Below are positions 16,517-25,809 of a DNA stretch of 44,009 nucleotides, piece by piece. The stretch is from contig CAMNRO010000022.1 in NCBI GenBank assembly GCA_946553045.1, forward strand, positions 1 to 44,009, read 5' to 3'. Positions within the stretch are counted from its first letter, which is position 1. Every line of letters begins with the position of its first letter. Source of the DNA: an uncultured Porphyromonadaceae bacterium (GTDB lineage Bacteria; Bacteroidota; Bacteroidia; Bacteroidales; Muribaculaceae). The translations under genes were made by a program, and so were the position numbers. The notes under the pieces are model-generated. The model was not told where the DNA came from, did not search any database, and saw only the letters and a list, made by a program, of their open reading frames with translations.

Positions 16517-18232
16517 ATGCTAAATTTCGAAGAATTAGGCGTGCGCCCCGACTTACTCAAGGGCATTGCCGAAATGGGGTTTGAAAACCCTATGCCAGTA
16601 CAGGAGAAAGTGATACCCGTTCTCCTCAACGGAGACCACGACCTCGTGGCCCTCGCACAGACGGGTACCGGCAAAACGGCAGCTTTCGGATTGCCCCTGA
16701 TACAGCGCGTAGACCTTGACCGCGCCGAACCGCAGGCCCTGATTCTCGCTCCGACGCGCGAACTATGCCTGCAGATTGCCGGCGACCTCGCCGATTTCTC
16801 TAAATATGTGCCTCAGCTCGAAATACTGCCCGTTTACGGCGGCTCGAGCATCGAGAGCCAGATTCGCGCGCTCCGCAAAGGCGTACAGATTATCGTCGCA
16901 ACCCCCGGCCGACTCATAGACCTTATCAACCGAGGCGTCGTGAAGCTCCAGCACGTGCACACCGTAGTGCTCGACGAGGCCGACGAAATGCTCAACATGG
17001 GCTTCGTCGACTCTATCAACGACATTCTGTCGCATGTGCCCGAAGACCGCAAAATGCTGATGTTCTCGGCAACTATGCCCGCCGAAGTCGCACGCATCTC
17101 AAAGCGCTTCATGAACAAGCCCGAGGAAATCGTGATAGGCACCCGCAACGAAGGCGCCAAAAACGTACGCCACATATACTATATGGTGAACGCGCGCGAC
17201 AAATACCTCGCTCTTAAGCGCATAGCCGACAACTCGCCCAATATCTACGCAATCGTCTTCTGCCGCACACGCCGCGACACCCAGGAAATCGCCGACCACC
17301 TCATTGCCGACGGCTATAACGCCGACGCACTCCACGGCGACCTCAGCCAGCAGCAGCGCGACATTGTGATGAAAAAATTCCGCGACGGCGTAATCACCCT
17401 CCTCGTCGCAACCGATGTCGCAGCCCGCGGTCTCGATGTCGACGACCTCACACACGTGATAAACTACGGTCTGCCCGACGACACCGCCGTCTACACCCAC
17501 CGCTCCGGCCGAACAGGCCGTGCCGGAAAAACCGGCGTTTCCATAGCCATTATCCACTCGCGCGAGAAAGGCAAACTCCGCGAAATAGAGCACATAATCG
17601 GCAAAAAGTTCGAGCGCAAGGAAGTGCCCACCCCCGAGCACATCATCGAGAAGCAGCTCTACAACCTCGCCGACCGCCTCGAGCGCGTCGAAGTCAACGA
17701 GGAGGAAATCAACCGATATCTGCCCGGCGTTATCAAGAAACTGTCGTGGCTCTCGACCGAAGACCTTCTCAAGCGCGTGCTTTCGCTTGAATTCAACCGT
17801 CTGCTCAACTACTACAAGGACGCCCCGAAAATCGACTTCATCGACGAAAAACCGGCCAAGGAAAAGAAAGGCAAGGAGCGCCAGACCAAAGAACACCCCA
17901 CCGACCGCGAGAAAGACCGCCGCACCGCCGAGCGCGGAATGGCGCGTATATATGTCAACCTCGGCAAGGCCGACGGATTCTTCGCCGGCAATGTCATCGA
18001 CATGCTCAACAAGAACGTCGAAGGACGCCGTGTAGACGTAGGCCGTATCGACCTGCTGCCCTCTTACTCGCTTTTCGACGTCAAGAAAGCCGATGCCAAG
18101 CGTGTGGTGGCGGCCCTCAAAGGTCTCGAATTCTTCGGCAAGCGCGTATTCAGCGAGATTGCCGACCCCGAACGCGACTATGCCCGCACGTCCGAACGCA
18201 AGACAAAGAAAAAATATAATAAGAAGCAGTGA
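16517..18232 (+). CDS. DEAD-box RNA helicase with DbpA-type RNA-binding domain
   Basis: ATP-dependent RNA helicase of the DeaD/CsdA/DbpA group, acting in ribosome assembly or mRNA remodelling. Motifs in order: Q-motif region (FENPMPVQEKVIP), motif I AQTGTGKT (47-54), PTRELCLQ, TPGR, motif II DEAD (153-156), SAT, and the second core domain with HRSGRTGRAGKTG. A charged linker rich in Lys/Glu follows, then a C-terminal DbpA-like RNA-binding domain from about residue 475 (ARIYVNLGKADGFFAGNVID to VFSEIADPE) and a basic tail. The 571-residue length is usual for Bacteroidota members. The stop overlaps the GTG start of the next gene. Confidence 0.95.
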   Translation: MLNFEELGVRPDLLKGIAEMGFENPMPVQEKVIPVLLNGDHDLVALAQTGTGKTAAFGLPLIQRVDLDRAEPQALILAPTRELCLQIAGDLADFSKYVPQLEILPVYGGSSIESQIRALRKGVQIIVATPGRLIDLINRGVVKLQHVHTVVLDEADEMLNMGFVDSINDILSHVPEDRKMLMFSATMPAEVARISKRFMNKPEEIVIGTRNEGAKNVRHIYYMVNARDKYLALKRIADNSPNIYAIVFCRTRRDTQEIADHLIADGYNADALHGDLSQQQRDIVMKKFRDGVITLLVATDVAARGLDVDDLTHVINYGLPDDTAVYTHRSGRTGRAGKTGVSIAIIHSREKGKLREIEHIIGKKFERKEVPTPEHIIEKQLYNLADRLERVEVNEEEINRYLPGVIKKLSWLSTEDLLKRVLSLEFNRLLNYYKDAPKIDFIDEKPAKEKKGKERQTKEHPTDREKDRRTAERGMARIYVNLGKADGFFAGNVIDMLNKNVEGRRVDVGRIDLLPSYSLFDVKKADAKRVVAALKGLEFFGKRVFSEIADPERDYARTSERKTKKKYNKKQ

Positions 18233-18849
18233 ACCTGAAAGCTCTCATTCTCGTAGCGGCAGCCTGCGCCGCCCTCACCGCTGAAGCACGCACGGCGGCC
18301 GACGTCTTCAAAGAGGCGCCGGCAACAGTCGTGCCCCTGCTCCAGACCAATACGAGGCTCGACATGCTCGACTATTTCAACAGCGGCCTGTCCACACCCT
18401 CGGCCAACACCTTCGGAGGCCGTTCGCGCATCACTGCATTGACAGACCGCGCCTTGACCATAGAGCTGAGCCGCGACGCCTCCATGCAGATAGCCCTCGT
18501 AGCCAACGGACGCGACACCGTCATCGCTGTAATAGAGACCGTCCTTACCCCGGTGGCCGACAGCAGCATACGTCTCTTCCGCACGGCAGACTGGACAGAG
18601 CTCCCCTCGCCCGCCATGCCCGGCATGGCTCAGTTTGCCGACCCGGCGCGACGCAAGGAGCTCAAATCAGCCGAAATGCCCGAGTACCTGTTCGTGAGAG
18701 CCGAATTTGACCCTGAGACCACACTATTCCGCTTCACCGACACCACGCCGGCATACTACACCGACGCTGACCGTCCCGAAGGACTCCGCCTGCTCAGACA
18801 GAACATAGAAATGCGCCTCTCCGGCACTAAATTCACCGAAAACAAGTGA
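18229..18849 (+). CDS. DUF3256 family exported protein
   Basis: A 206-residue protein matching the Bacteroidales DUF3256 family: signal peptide (about 1-20, LTAEA), then ADVFKEAPATVVPLLQTNTRLDMLDYFNSG, which is its typical opening. Function unknown. The start is a GTG overlapping the helicase stop codon by 4 bp. Its stop overlaps the xseA start, so it sits in a tight helicase-DUF3256-xseA-xseB run. Confidence 0.8.
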   Translation: MNLKALILVAAACAALTAEARTAADVFKEAPATVVPLLQTNTRLDMLDYFNSGLSTPSANTFGGRSRITALTDRALTIELSRDASMQIALVANGRDTVIAVIETVLTPVADSSIRLFRTADWTELPSPAMPGMAQFADPARRKELKSAEMPEYLFVRAEFDPETTLFRFTDTTPAYYTDADRPEGLRLLRQNIEMRLSGTKFTENK

Positions 18850-20093
18850 TGGAAGAACAGGCCATAAGCTTGCTTGAGCTGAACCGGCGCGTGACATCGG
18901 CCATCGCGGTCGCACCCGGCCTGCAGGGCGTGTGGATAACCGCCGAGACCTCCGACCTCCGCTCTTCGGGAGGCCACTGCTACATGGAGCTGGTGCAGAA
19001 AGACGAACGCACGGGCTCGCCTCTGGCCAAAAGCCGCGCCGTGATGTGGGCGTCGACCTTCTCGCGCCTCGGAGCAATGTTCTATGCCGCCACAGGCACG
19101 CGTCTGCGCTCCGACATGAAGATAATGGTGAAAGTCAACGCCAACTATCACCCCGTCTACGGCATGTCGCTCGTTATCAGCGACATCAACCCCGACTACA
19201 CCGTCGGCGACCTCGCCCGTCGCCGAAACGAAATCATAGCCCGTCTGCGCGCCGAAGGCGTCTTCGACATGAACCGCTGCCTGCCCTGGCCGCAACTGCC
19301 CGTGCGTGTGGCCATCATCTCGGCACGCGGCGCCGCCGGATACGGCGACTTCATGAAGCACCTCCACAACAACCCGCAGCGCCTGCGGTTCGAGACAGAG
19401 CTCTTCGAGGCCACTCTGCAGGGCGAGCGCACCGTGCCGAGCGTCGTGGCGGCCCTCGAGGCCATCGCTGCCCGCGACGGCGAATTCGACTGTGTGGTCC
19501 TGATACGCGGAGGCGGCGCAGTTAGCGACCTCGCCTCGTTCGACGACTACACCCTCGCCTCAAATGTTGCCCAGTTCCCCCTGCCGATAATCGTCGGCAT
19601 AGGCCATGAGCGCGACGTGACCGTGCTCGACTACGTAGCCAACACCCGCGTCAAGACCCCCACAGCAGCCGCCGAGGCTCTCATAGGCATGGCCGGAGCT
19701 GCCTACGACCGCCTGCGAGCCACCGGCGACGCCATCCTCACCCTTGTGCGCGAACGCATATCAGGTCAGCGGCAGCAGCTTGCATATTACCAGGGTTCCA
19801 TACCGGCCCTCGCACGCAGCATAATCGACCGCAACCGCCAGCGCCTCGGCCCCGAGATTCCGGCTGCCATCACCGCCGCCGTGCGCAGCACATTCGTCCG
19901 CTCGGCCGAACGCCTCAACGCCATGGGCGTGCTCCTCGACACCCTCTCTCCCGAGGCGACACTCAGGCGAGGCTACTCGATAACCCGCGTCAACGGCCAC
20001 GCCGTGACCGCCGACGACAGCCTCGAACCCGGCACCGTAATAACCACCACATTTGCCGGCGGACGCACCAGAAAATCAACAATAAACCCGTGA
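18849..20093 (+). CDS. xseA: exodeoxyribonuclease VII large subunit
   Basis: Catalytic subunit of exonuclease VII, which degrades single-stranded DNA from both ends in repair. An N-terminal OB-fold (LNRRVTSAIAVAPGLQGVWITAE) is followed by the catalytic domain with LPVRVAIISARGAAGYGDF, VVLIRGGGAVSDLASFDD and VGIGHERDVTVLDYVANTR; a coiled region and a C-terminal RGYSITRVNG block finish it. I use the ATG overlapping the upstream TGA by one base; a GTG one codon earlier is the alternative. It is adjacent to xseB. Confidence 0.95.
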   Translation: MEEQAISLLELNRRVTSAIAVAPGLQGVWITAETSDLRSSGGHCYMELVQKDERTGSPLAKSRAVMWASTFSRLGAMFYAATGTRLRSDMKIMVKVNANYHPVYGMSLVISDINPDYTVGDLARRRNEIIARLRAEGVFDMNRCLPWPQLPVRVAIISARGAAGYGDFMKHLHNNPQRLRFETELFEATLQGERTVPSVVAALEAIAARDGEFDCVVLIRGGGAVSDLASFDDYTLASNVAQFPLPIIVGIGHERDVTVLDYVANTRVKTPTAAAEALIGMAGAAYDRLRATGDAILTLVRERISGQRQQLAYYQGSIPALARSIIDRNRQRLGPEIPAAITAAVRSTFVRSAERLNAMGVLLDTLSPEATLRRGYSITRVNGHAVTADDSLEPGTVITTTFAGGRTRKSTINP

Positions 20094-20098
20094 TAACA

Positions 20099-20311
20099 AT
20101 GGAAAACAGCAATATAAAATACTCCGAGGCCCTCGCCGAACTCGAAAGAATCCTCGCACAGCTCCGCGCCGACAACAGCGACATCGACACTCTGGCCGAG
20201 CGAACACGCCGTGCCGCAACCCTGCTGAGCGAATGCCGTGCACGCCTCACCCGCACCGAAGAAGAACTCAACAAAATCCTTGCCGAATTCGACCAGTCGG
20301 TAAATGGTTAG
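20099..20311 (+). CDS. xseB: exodeoxyribonuclease VII small subunit
   Basis: About 70 residues, mostly helical: IKYSEALAELERILAQLRADNSDIDTLAERTRRAATLLSECRARL is the XseB signature. It binds the coiled stalk of XseA. The start is taken at the ATG of MENSN; a GTG three codons earlier overlaps the xseA stop and is also possible. Its TAG stop is within the first of two TTAGAAA heptamer words, and a terminator follows. Confidence 0.92.
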   Translation: MENSNIKYSEALAELERILAQLRADNSDIDTLAERTRRAATLLSECRARLTRTEEELNKILAEFDQSVNG

Positions 20312-20321
20312 AAATTAGAAA
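20308..20321. repeat. two TTAGAAA heptamers at the xseB stop codon
   Basis: Two exact tandem copies of TTAGAAA, the first supplying the xseB TAG stop. The smallest member of the array family in this window. Confidence 0.5.
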
Positions 20322-20331
20322 TTCACATAAA

Positions 20332-20379
20332 AAAAGTGAGGACAAGAACCCCATCGGGGGAAATCTTGTCCTCACTTTC
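20332..20379. terminator. bidirectional terminator between xseB and the GH2 gene
   Basis: A perfect 15-bp stem (AAAGTGAGGACAAGA at 20333-20347 with its complement at 20364-20378) encloses a 16-base loop that itself can form CCCC-ATC-GGGG. A-rich sequence on the left and T-rich on the right allow termination on both strands. Confidence 0.8.
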
Positions 20380-20393
20380 TGTTTTTATCTGTC

Positions 20394-22823
20394 TTATTCG
20401 ACGGTAACTGTAGCGGTAGCAGGCTTGAGGCCTTTGGCTGTGGCCTTGATGGTGAGTGTGCCCGGGGTCTTGGCGGAGCGCGCTATAGCTGTAGCGGCGC
20501 CGCTGAAGAGCTTCATTTCGGGCTTCTGGAAGGGCAGGAGGCAGGTCGGGTCGCCGTTGGCTCCGGCCTCGTAAGTGCCGGCTCCCGTAACGGTGAATTT
20601 AACCAGCTGGTCGGCGTCGGGCACGGGGTTGCCGTTGCGGTCGAGGGCCTCGACGGTGAAATATACCAGCTCGTCGCCGTCGGCGGCAATCTTGTCGCGG
20701 TTGGGCGTAATGCGGAGCGAGGCGGCCTTGCCGGCGGTGCGCACGGTCTTCTCGGCGGCAGGATTGCCTGCTGCGTCGTAGGCCACGACCTTGATTTCGC
20801 CGGGCTCATACACTACGTCGTTCCAGCGCAGGCGGTAGCGGTCGATGACATTGCTGTCGTTCTTCTCGCGGCGCCCCTGGCTCTTGCCGTTGATGAAAAG
20901 TTCGGCCGACGGATAGGAAGTATATACAAACACCGGTGTCACCTCGCCTTCGCGGCCCGGCCATGTCCAGTGCGGGAGCACGTGGAGAGTCTCGTCGTCC
21001 TTGTTCCACTTCGAACGGTAGAGATAGAAGCGGTCTTTGGGGAGCGATGCAAGGTCGATAATGCCGAAGTAAGAGCTGTGGCTGGGCCATGCATCGGTAT
21101 CGTAGGGCGACGGTTCGCCGAGATAGTCGAAACCGGTCCACACGAACTGGCCAATTACCCAGGGGCGGTCGTCGTCCATCTCGAAATCGAGGTCGGGAGT
21201 GTTGCTCCAGTAGCACGACTCGTTGTCGTAGCTGTTGCTCTGGTTATCGGGGTGCATTGCCACATGGTGCTCTCCAAACTCGACCGGGAAGTAGTACTTG
21301 CCACGGCTCGACACGGTCGAAGCAGTCTCCGAACCGAGGATAAGCTTCTGCGGAAGCTTATCGTAGGCCTTGTCGTAGTACTGCGGCTTGTAGTTGAAGC
21401 CGGGTATATCGAGGGCGGCGGCAAAGCCGTTGTCGAGCACGGCGCCAATCTGGTCCATGCCGCAGGTCACCGGGCGGGTGGGGTCGAGCTTATGCACCAG
21501 GTCCTGGAGCATGGTAAGCTCCGCCATGCCTGTGGGCCCCCACTGCGAGGGCACCTCATTGCCAATCGACCACATGACAACCGACGGGTTGTTGCGGAAA
21601 TGCTCTACCATGTTGGTGATGTCGCGCTCGGCCCATTCGTTGAATACCGAGCCGTAGCCGTTGGGCGATTTCGGGCGGAAGCCCCAGTCGTCGAAAGGCT
21701 CTACCATGAGCATTACGCCCATTTCGTCGCAAAGTTCAACAAGCTCGGGCGCAGGCATATTGTGCGATGTACGGATAGCGTTCACACCCATGTCCTTGAG
21801 CAGTTCTATCTGGTGGCGGAGAGCCGAGCGGTTAACGGCCGCGCCGAGAGGGCCGAGGTCGTGGTGGTTGCACACACCCTGGAATTTGGTGAGTTCGCCG
21901 TTGAGGAAGAATCCCTTTTCGGGAATATATTCGATAGAGCGGATACCGAAGCGGGTCTTGTAGCTGTCCACCTCCTTGCCGTCGATGCTCAGGCGGGTGA
22001 CGGCTGTGTAGAGCTCAGGCTTATCGAGAGTCCATAACCTGGGCGAACCGACGAGGAAGTTCTGGCCGAACTCCTGGCCACGGGCCACGTATGTCGAGCG
22101 GTCGGAGGCCACCACCTCACCGGCGGGGTCGAGAATGTCGGTGCTGACCGTCACCCACTGGTCGGGTTTGGCGCCGTCTATCTTCATCTGGAGATGCACC
22201 GAGGCATACTCGGGTGTCACCTTCGGAGTGGTCACGTAGGTTCCCCAGACGGGAATATGCACCTTGTCGGTGGTAATGACGTGCACGTTGCGGTAAAGGC
22301 CAGCGCCGGGATACCAGCGCGAGGCACGCTCCTTGTTTTCGAGCTTCACCTCGAGGTGGTTCTTGCCGGGAACGGCGGTGCCGGTGGCGTCGATGTAGAA
22401 CGAGTTGTAGCCATAGGGCCATGTGCCGAGCTTCTTGCCGTTGAGGAACACCTGGGCGTTGCTCATGGCGCCGTCGAACACCAGGGTCGTGGCGCGGCCC
22501 GTGGTGTCGGGCAACTCGAAGTCAATCTGATAGGCACCCTTGCCTATGAAGGGCAGACCGCCGGTGCGGCCGGTCTTGACGGTTTCTTCTTTCTCGCCGT
22601 TCTGCTCCACGGCCACGGTCTGTAGGTCGTTGGCGCGGTCGAAAGGTCCGTAAATGGCCCAGTCGTGAGGCACACGCACCTGCTGCCATTTGGCACCTGG
22701 CGCACCATCGCCTCTGGAGAAGAGCCAGCCTTCGTTGAGTGTGGTTTCACTACGCTGCGCCGAAGCGCCCATTGCAATGACTCCCGAAAGAGCCAGAATA
22801 GTGGTTTTGAAAATTGGATTCAA
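20394..22823 (-). CDS. GH2 family beta-galactosidase, exported
   Basis: Retaining exo-glycosidase, probably releasing galactose from galactan oligosaccharides in the periplasm. Signal peptide about 1-22 (ending GASAQ). Domains: N-terminal jelly roll (NEGWLFSRGDG, VPHDWAIYGPFD), Ig-like domain, then a barrel with acid/base Glu423 in MWSIGNEVP and nucleophile Glu499 in ILGSETAST, followed by DUF4982-like and Ig-like C-terminal domains. The 809-residue length is usual for Bacteroidota GH2 enzymes. The start codon is TTG; no in-frame ATG keeps the signal peptide. Last gene of the galactan locus, 103 bp after GH53 with a stem-loop between. The fine specificity is inferred from the neighbouring GH53. 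Confidence 0.9.
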   Translation of the reverse strand: MNPIFKTTILALSGVIAMGASAQRSETTLNEGWLFSRGDGAPGAKWQQVRVPHDWAIYGPFDRANDLQTVAVEQNGEKEETVKTGRTGGLPFIGKGAYQIDFELPDTTGRATTLVFDGAMSNAQVFLNGKKLGTWPYGYNSFYIDATGTAVPGKNHLEVKLENKERASRWYPGAGLYRNVHVITTDKVHIPVWGTYVTTPKVTPEYASVHLQMKIDGAKPDQWVTVSTDILDPAGEVVASDRSTYVARGQEFGQNFLVGSPRLWTLDKPELYTAVTRLSIDGKEVDSYKTRFGIRSIEYIPEKGFFLNGELTKFQGVCNHHDLGPLGAAVNRSALRHQIELLKDMGVNAIRTSHNMPAPELVELCDEMGVMLMVEPFDDWGFRPKSPNGYGSVFNEWAERDITNMVEHFRNNPSVVMWSIGNEVPSQWGPTGMAELTMLQDLVHKLDPTRPVTCGMDQIGAVLDNGFAAALDIPGFNYKPQYYDKAYDKLPQKLILGSETASTVSSRGKYYFPVEFGEHHVAMHPDNQSNSYDNESCYWSNTPDLDFEMDDDRPWVIGQFVWTGFDYLGEPSPYDTDAWPSHSSYFGIIDLASLPKDRFYLYRSKWNKDDETLHVLPHWTWPGREGEVTPVFVYTSYPSAELFINGKSQGRREKNDSNVIDRYRLRWNDVVYEPGEIKVVAYDAAGNPAAEKTVRTAGKAASLRITPNRDKIAADGDELVYFTVEALDRNGNPVPDADQLVKFTVTGAGTYEAGANGDPTCLLPFQKPEMKLFSGAATAIARSAKTPGTLTIKATAKGLKPATATVTVE

Positions 22824-22865
22824 GGTAATATAATCTATGTCTGTTTATTTAAAATGCCATGCAAA

Positions 22866-22889
22866 GACGGAGTGATTCCACACTCCGTC
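22866..22889 (-). terminator. intercistronic stem-loop between GH53 and GH2 genes
   Basis: GACGGAGTG and its complement form a 9-bp stem around a 6-base loop. On the transcribed strand it is followed by only TTTGCAT, so it is a weak terminator at best; it could instead be an RNA-stabilising or processing site that sets GH2 level apart from upstream genes. Confidence 0.35.
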
Positions 22890-22926
22890 TCCAATATAAC
22901 AAATTTCTCGCGATTATGTTCACGAA

Positions 22927-23988
22927 TTAATCTAAAAAAACATTGAGAGCATCGGTCGGAGCGCCGTTTTCATCGAAACAACCCTTTTTATATCCGTGAC
23001 CGACAGGAGTTTCCGGTTCCCACCAGAAAATGCCTTTAAGGTCAATATTTTTTCCGCCCTCGGTGAGACGACGCATCATTTTGTCGGCTATTTCGGGCTG
23101 GTCATAGGAAATACCGATTTCGCATATCATCACGGGCTTGTCCCATGTCTTCTGGCAGTAGCGGATATTGTTTATGCAGTCGTCGACCACAGTCTCCCAG
23201 TTGTGGGACTCGGGATAGAGGCTCATGCCTATCATGTCGAAGCGGGCGCCCTCGGCAGTGATTTTGCCGAAGAGACGGTCGTAGAGCCACTGCTGGTCGC
23301 CGCCGTCGACGTGCACTATAACCTGTGCCTCGGGGAAGATGGCCTTCACGGCATCGTAGCCTGCATTGACCATGCGTGTGAAGTTGTCGGCACAGTCATC
23401 GCCAATGCCTCCGAGGGGCCACATCATGCCTGTGCGGGTCTCGTTGCCAATCTGAACCCATTCGGGCTCTATGCCTTCGGCCTTGAGGGCTCCGAGCACT
23501 TCGTCGACGTGGCCTGTCATGGCCTTTAGCACGCCTTCGAGGTCGAGGCCGTCCCATGCGGCGGGCATTGTCTGGCTACCGGGGTCGGCCCATGTGTCGG
23601 AGAAATGGAAATCTACCATCACGCGCAGGCCGAGTGCGTTGGCACGGCGAGCCTTCACCACGAGGTCGGCGGTATTGCACCAGCCTTCAACGGTGGCGTC
23701 GTTCTCGGGGTTGACCCACACACGCAGACGGATAGCGTTCACGCCGCAGTCGTCGCGCAGAAGTGTCATGAGCTCTTTCTGCTCGCCGCCGCGGGTCTGC
23801 CATTTGTAGCCCTGGGCCTCGAACTGTGTGAGCCAGCTCACATCGGCGCCCTTGGCATATGTGCCGCGCTCTATCTCTACGGGCTTGTCTTCGACAGGCG
23901 GATTGGTTATCGGGCTGTCCTGGGTGCAGGCGCCCAGCGCCAGTGTGGCGCCGAGGGCTGCTATGCTGAGAATCTTATTGAATTTCAT
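22927..23988 (-). CDS. GH53 endo-beta-1,4-galactanase lipoprotein
   Basis: Endo-acting enzyme of clan GH-A that cuts beta-1,4-galactan (pectic side chains, type I arabinogalactan) into oligosaccharides. It is a lipoprotein (LGACTQD, Cys21), so likely held at the cell surface. The barrel shows GADVSWLTQFE at its start, NAIRLRVWVNP, VMVDFHFSDTWADPG, the acid/base Glu183 in WVQIGNETRTG and the nucleophile Glu290 in VMICEIGIS, with WWEPE near the end. The 353-residue length fits a single catalytic domain. This is the gene that best defines the substrate of the locus. It lies 105 bp after the glycan-binding protein gene, with an inverted heptamer array in the gap. Confidence 0.93.
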   Translation of the reverse strand: MKFNKILSIAALGATLALGACTQDSPITNPPVEDKPVEIERGTYAKGADVSWLTQFEAQGYKWQTRGGEQKELMTLLRDDCGVNAIRLRVWVNPENDATVEGWCNTADLVVKARRANALGLRVMVDFHFSDTWADPGSQTMPAAWDGLDLEGVLKAMTGHVDEVLGALKAEGIEPEWVQIGNETRTGMMWPLGGIGDDCADNFTRMVNAGYDAVKAIFPEAQVIVHVDGGDQQWLYDRLFGKITAEGARFDMIGMSLYPESHNWETVVDDCINNIRYCQKTWDKPVMICEIGISYDQPEIADKMMRRLTEGGKNIDLKGIFWWEPETPVGHGYKKGCFDENGAPTDALNVFLD

Positions 23989-24013
23989 CTTTTTAATCTG
24001 TTGTTGCCGGGTT

Positions 24014-24083
24014 GAAAAAGTAAAAAGTGAAGAAAGTTGAGAAAATGGTGTGTATTCCTGACTTTTTCGACTTTTTACTTTTT
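24014..24083. repeat. inverted heptamer array (AAAAAGT / ACTTTTT)
   Basis: AAAAAG-containing words on the left (7, 7 and 9 bp) and ACTTTTT words on the right (9, 7 and 7 bp) face each other in the gap between the glycan-binding protein and GH53 genes. They can pair as an imperfect stem of about 25 bp in the PUL transcript. Confidence 0.7.
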
Positions 24084-24093
24084 AAACTATTGA

Positions 24094-25800
24094 TTATTCG
24101 TAGGAATAAGTGCCTTTCGAGAGGTTTACGGTGAGTGTATGGGTGCCGTTGGAGAGCTCGTTGTCGCCCTCGAAGCCGTCGCGGTAGAGCACGAGCTCGC
24201 CGCGAGTGCCGTTGCCGCCGAAGAAGAGGTCCCAGTTGTCGTTGAGCACAATCTTCACACCCCAGGGAGTGTTGGCTGTCTTCTCGAACTGTGCGGTGTA
24301 GACGCCGGGCTCGCCGGTAGCGGTCATTTCGGTGAGGCTCCAGTCATCGTTGAGACCGGTGTAGCTTACCTTGGTCACGGGAGTGAGTTTATAGGTAAGG
24401 TCGCCCATATTCACGTCGAAGAGATAGAACCCGGCCTCGGGAGCGGCAATGTTACCCTCGCCGTTGTTCACGAGCTGGCCGGAGAAAGCTGTGCCGCCGT
24501 CTACCATTGTCCAGTAGTTATCCCAGGCCTCAGCCTCGGTGTAGATGCGGTAGCCCCACTCGCTGTTCACCTGGAGGGCGCCGCCGTAGGTGCGGTTGTC
24601 CTCATTGTAGAGCTTCAGATAGTTGCTGAAATCCCAGTCGGGCTGCACGCCTGAGAGGTAAATCACCGGAGGTACGGTCTCCACAGGGCCTGCCGAGCCG
24701 GCGCCGGCGGTAAGAGTCCATGCACGGGGGTCGGACAGGTCGAGTGTGAGGGTGGTCTCGCCTGCGGCTGCCACATCTACGGCAATAGCCTGTGCGGCCT
24801 GGCCGAAGGTGAGCTTACCGGCCTCTCCGCCGAAAGCAACGGGGGTGTCGACAGCAGCGGCATCGTCGGTGCCTGTGGCGGTGTTATACTGCTTGCCGTT
24901 AGCCGAGAGCGTGACGTTGATGGTGCCGGCAGCGGCGTCGAAGGTGTAGGTCCACTTGTTGGCCTTGCGGTCGTAGGTCATGGCGCCGGTAATGTCGCCG
25001 CCGAGATTGAGCTCGCCGATGTAGAGCGCGCTCCACTCGTTGGTGCGGGTGTTTACCACAGTGTAGTAGCAGCCCGAGGGCGAGGGATACCAGAAGTTCC
25101 ACACGTCGAGGCCGGTGGTGTTGTTGCCCATCACGAAGGCTGTGCCGGTGACGCCGTCGTTGCCCCACACGGTGTTGTTACCCTCGCGGAGCCACCAGTT
25201 CTCCCACGAGCCGGCGCCGATGAAGCCGCTGTATATGCCGTCGGAGGCAGGCGAGTAGAGGGTGCGGCCCGTATCGTTCTGCGAGGCATCGAGCACGAAG
25301 CCCACGCTCATATCGATGAAGTATGGAGTGATGGAAACCACCTGAACATCGCTGTACTTGGGGTCGATATTGGCACCGAGAACGGTTTTCACGCGGATAT
25401 AGACCGTACCCTTGACTCCGCCCTCAAGTCCGAGACGACCGACGAGGTTATTGAGCGTCTCGCATGTGTACTGACGGTAATATACGCCTGCTTCCACATT
25501 GTCGTCTACCACAGAGGCAAATTCGGGGTCGGCCGAGAACTGCACGGTATTATGTGCTGCGCCGTCGGGAGCGGCCACACGCGGGTCGGAAAGCGAGATT
25601 TTGCCGTTTTCGTTCCAGTAAAGAGTAAGCGCAAGCGACTGGAGATGGTTCTTGTCGAGCACGATGTCCGACGCTACGCCCGAGACTTCGGCGCGGTCGG
25701 GGCCGTCGGTGTATATTGTGTCGCCGTCTTTGTCGCAGCTCTGTGCGGCGAAAAGCATGGCGGCGAGACCTGCGGCCGCTATATATTTATTGAAAGTCAT
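24094..25800 (-). CDS. SusE/SusF-like surface glycan-binding lipoprotein
   Basis: Predicted outer-surface lipoprotein (AAQSCDKDG, Cys22) that captures glycan for the SusCD transporter. The 568 residues begin with a SusE-type Ig-like domain (VSGVASDIVLDKNHLQSLALTLYWNENG), continue with beta domains, and end in two SusE/F-like repeats (ISGVQPDWDFSNYLKLY-like and SYTGLNDDWSLTEMTATGEPGVYTAQFEK) that resemble starch-type binding modules. It has no catalytic motif. Position directly after SusD (9-bp gap) is the standard place for a surface glycan-binding protein. Galactan as ligand is inferred from GH53. Confidence 0.85.
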   Translation of the reverse strand: MTFNKYIAAAGLAAMLFAAQSCDKDGDTIYTDGPDRAEVSGVASDIVLDKNHLQSLALTLYWNENGKISLSDPRVAAPDGAAHNTVQFSADPEFASVVDDNVEAGVYYRQYTCETLNNLVGRLGLEGGVKGTVYIRVKTVLGANIDPKYSDVQVVSITPYFIDMSVGFVLDASQNDTGRTLYSPASDGIYSGFIGAGSWENWWLREGNNTVWGNDGVTGTAFVMGNNTTGLDVWNFWYPSPSGCYYTVVNTRTNEWSALYIGELNLGGDITGAMTYDRKANKWTYTFDAAAGTINVTLSANGKQYNTATGTDDAAAVDTPVAFGGEAGKLTFGQAAQAIAVDVAAAGETTLTLDLSDPRAWTLTAGAGSAGPVETVPPVIYLSGVQPDWDFSNYLKLYNEDNRTYGGALQVNSEWGYRIYTEAEAWDNYWTMVDGGTAFSGQLVNNGEGNIAAPEAGFYLFDVNMGDLTYKLTPVTKVSYTGLNDDWSLTEMTATGEPGVYTAQFEKTANTPWGVKIVLNDNWDLFFGGNGTRGELVLYRDGFEGDNELSNGTHTLTVNLSKGTYSYE

Positions 25801-25809
25801 GGTTTATCT

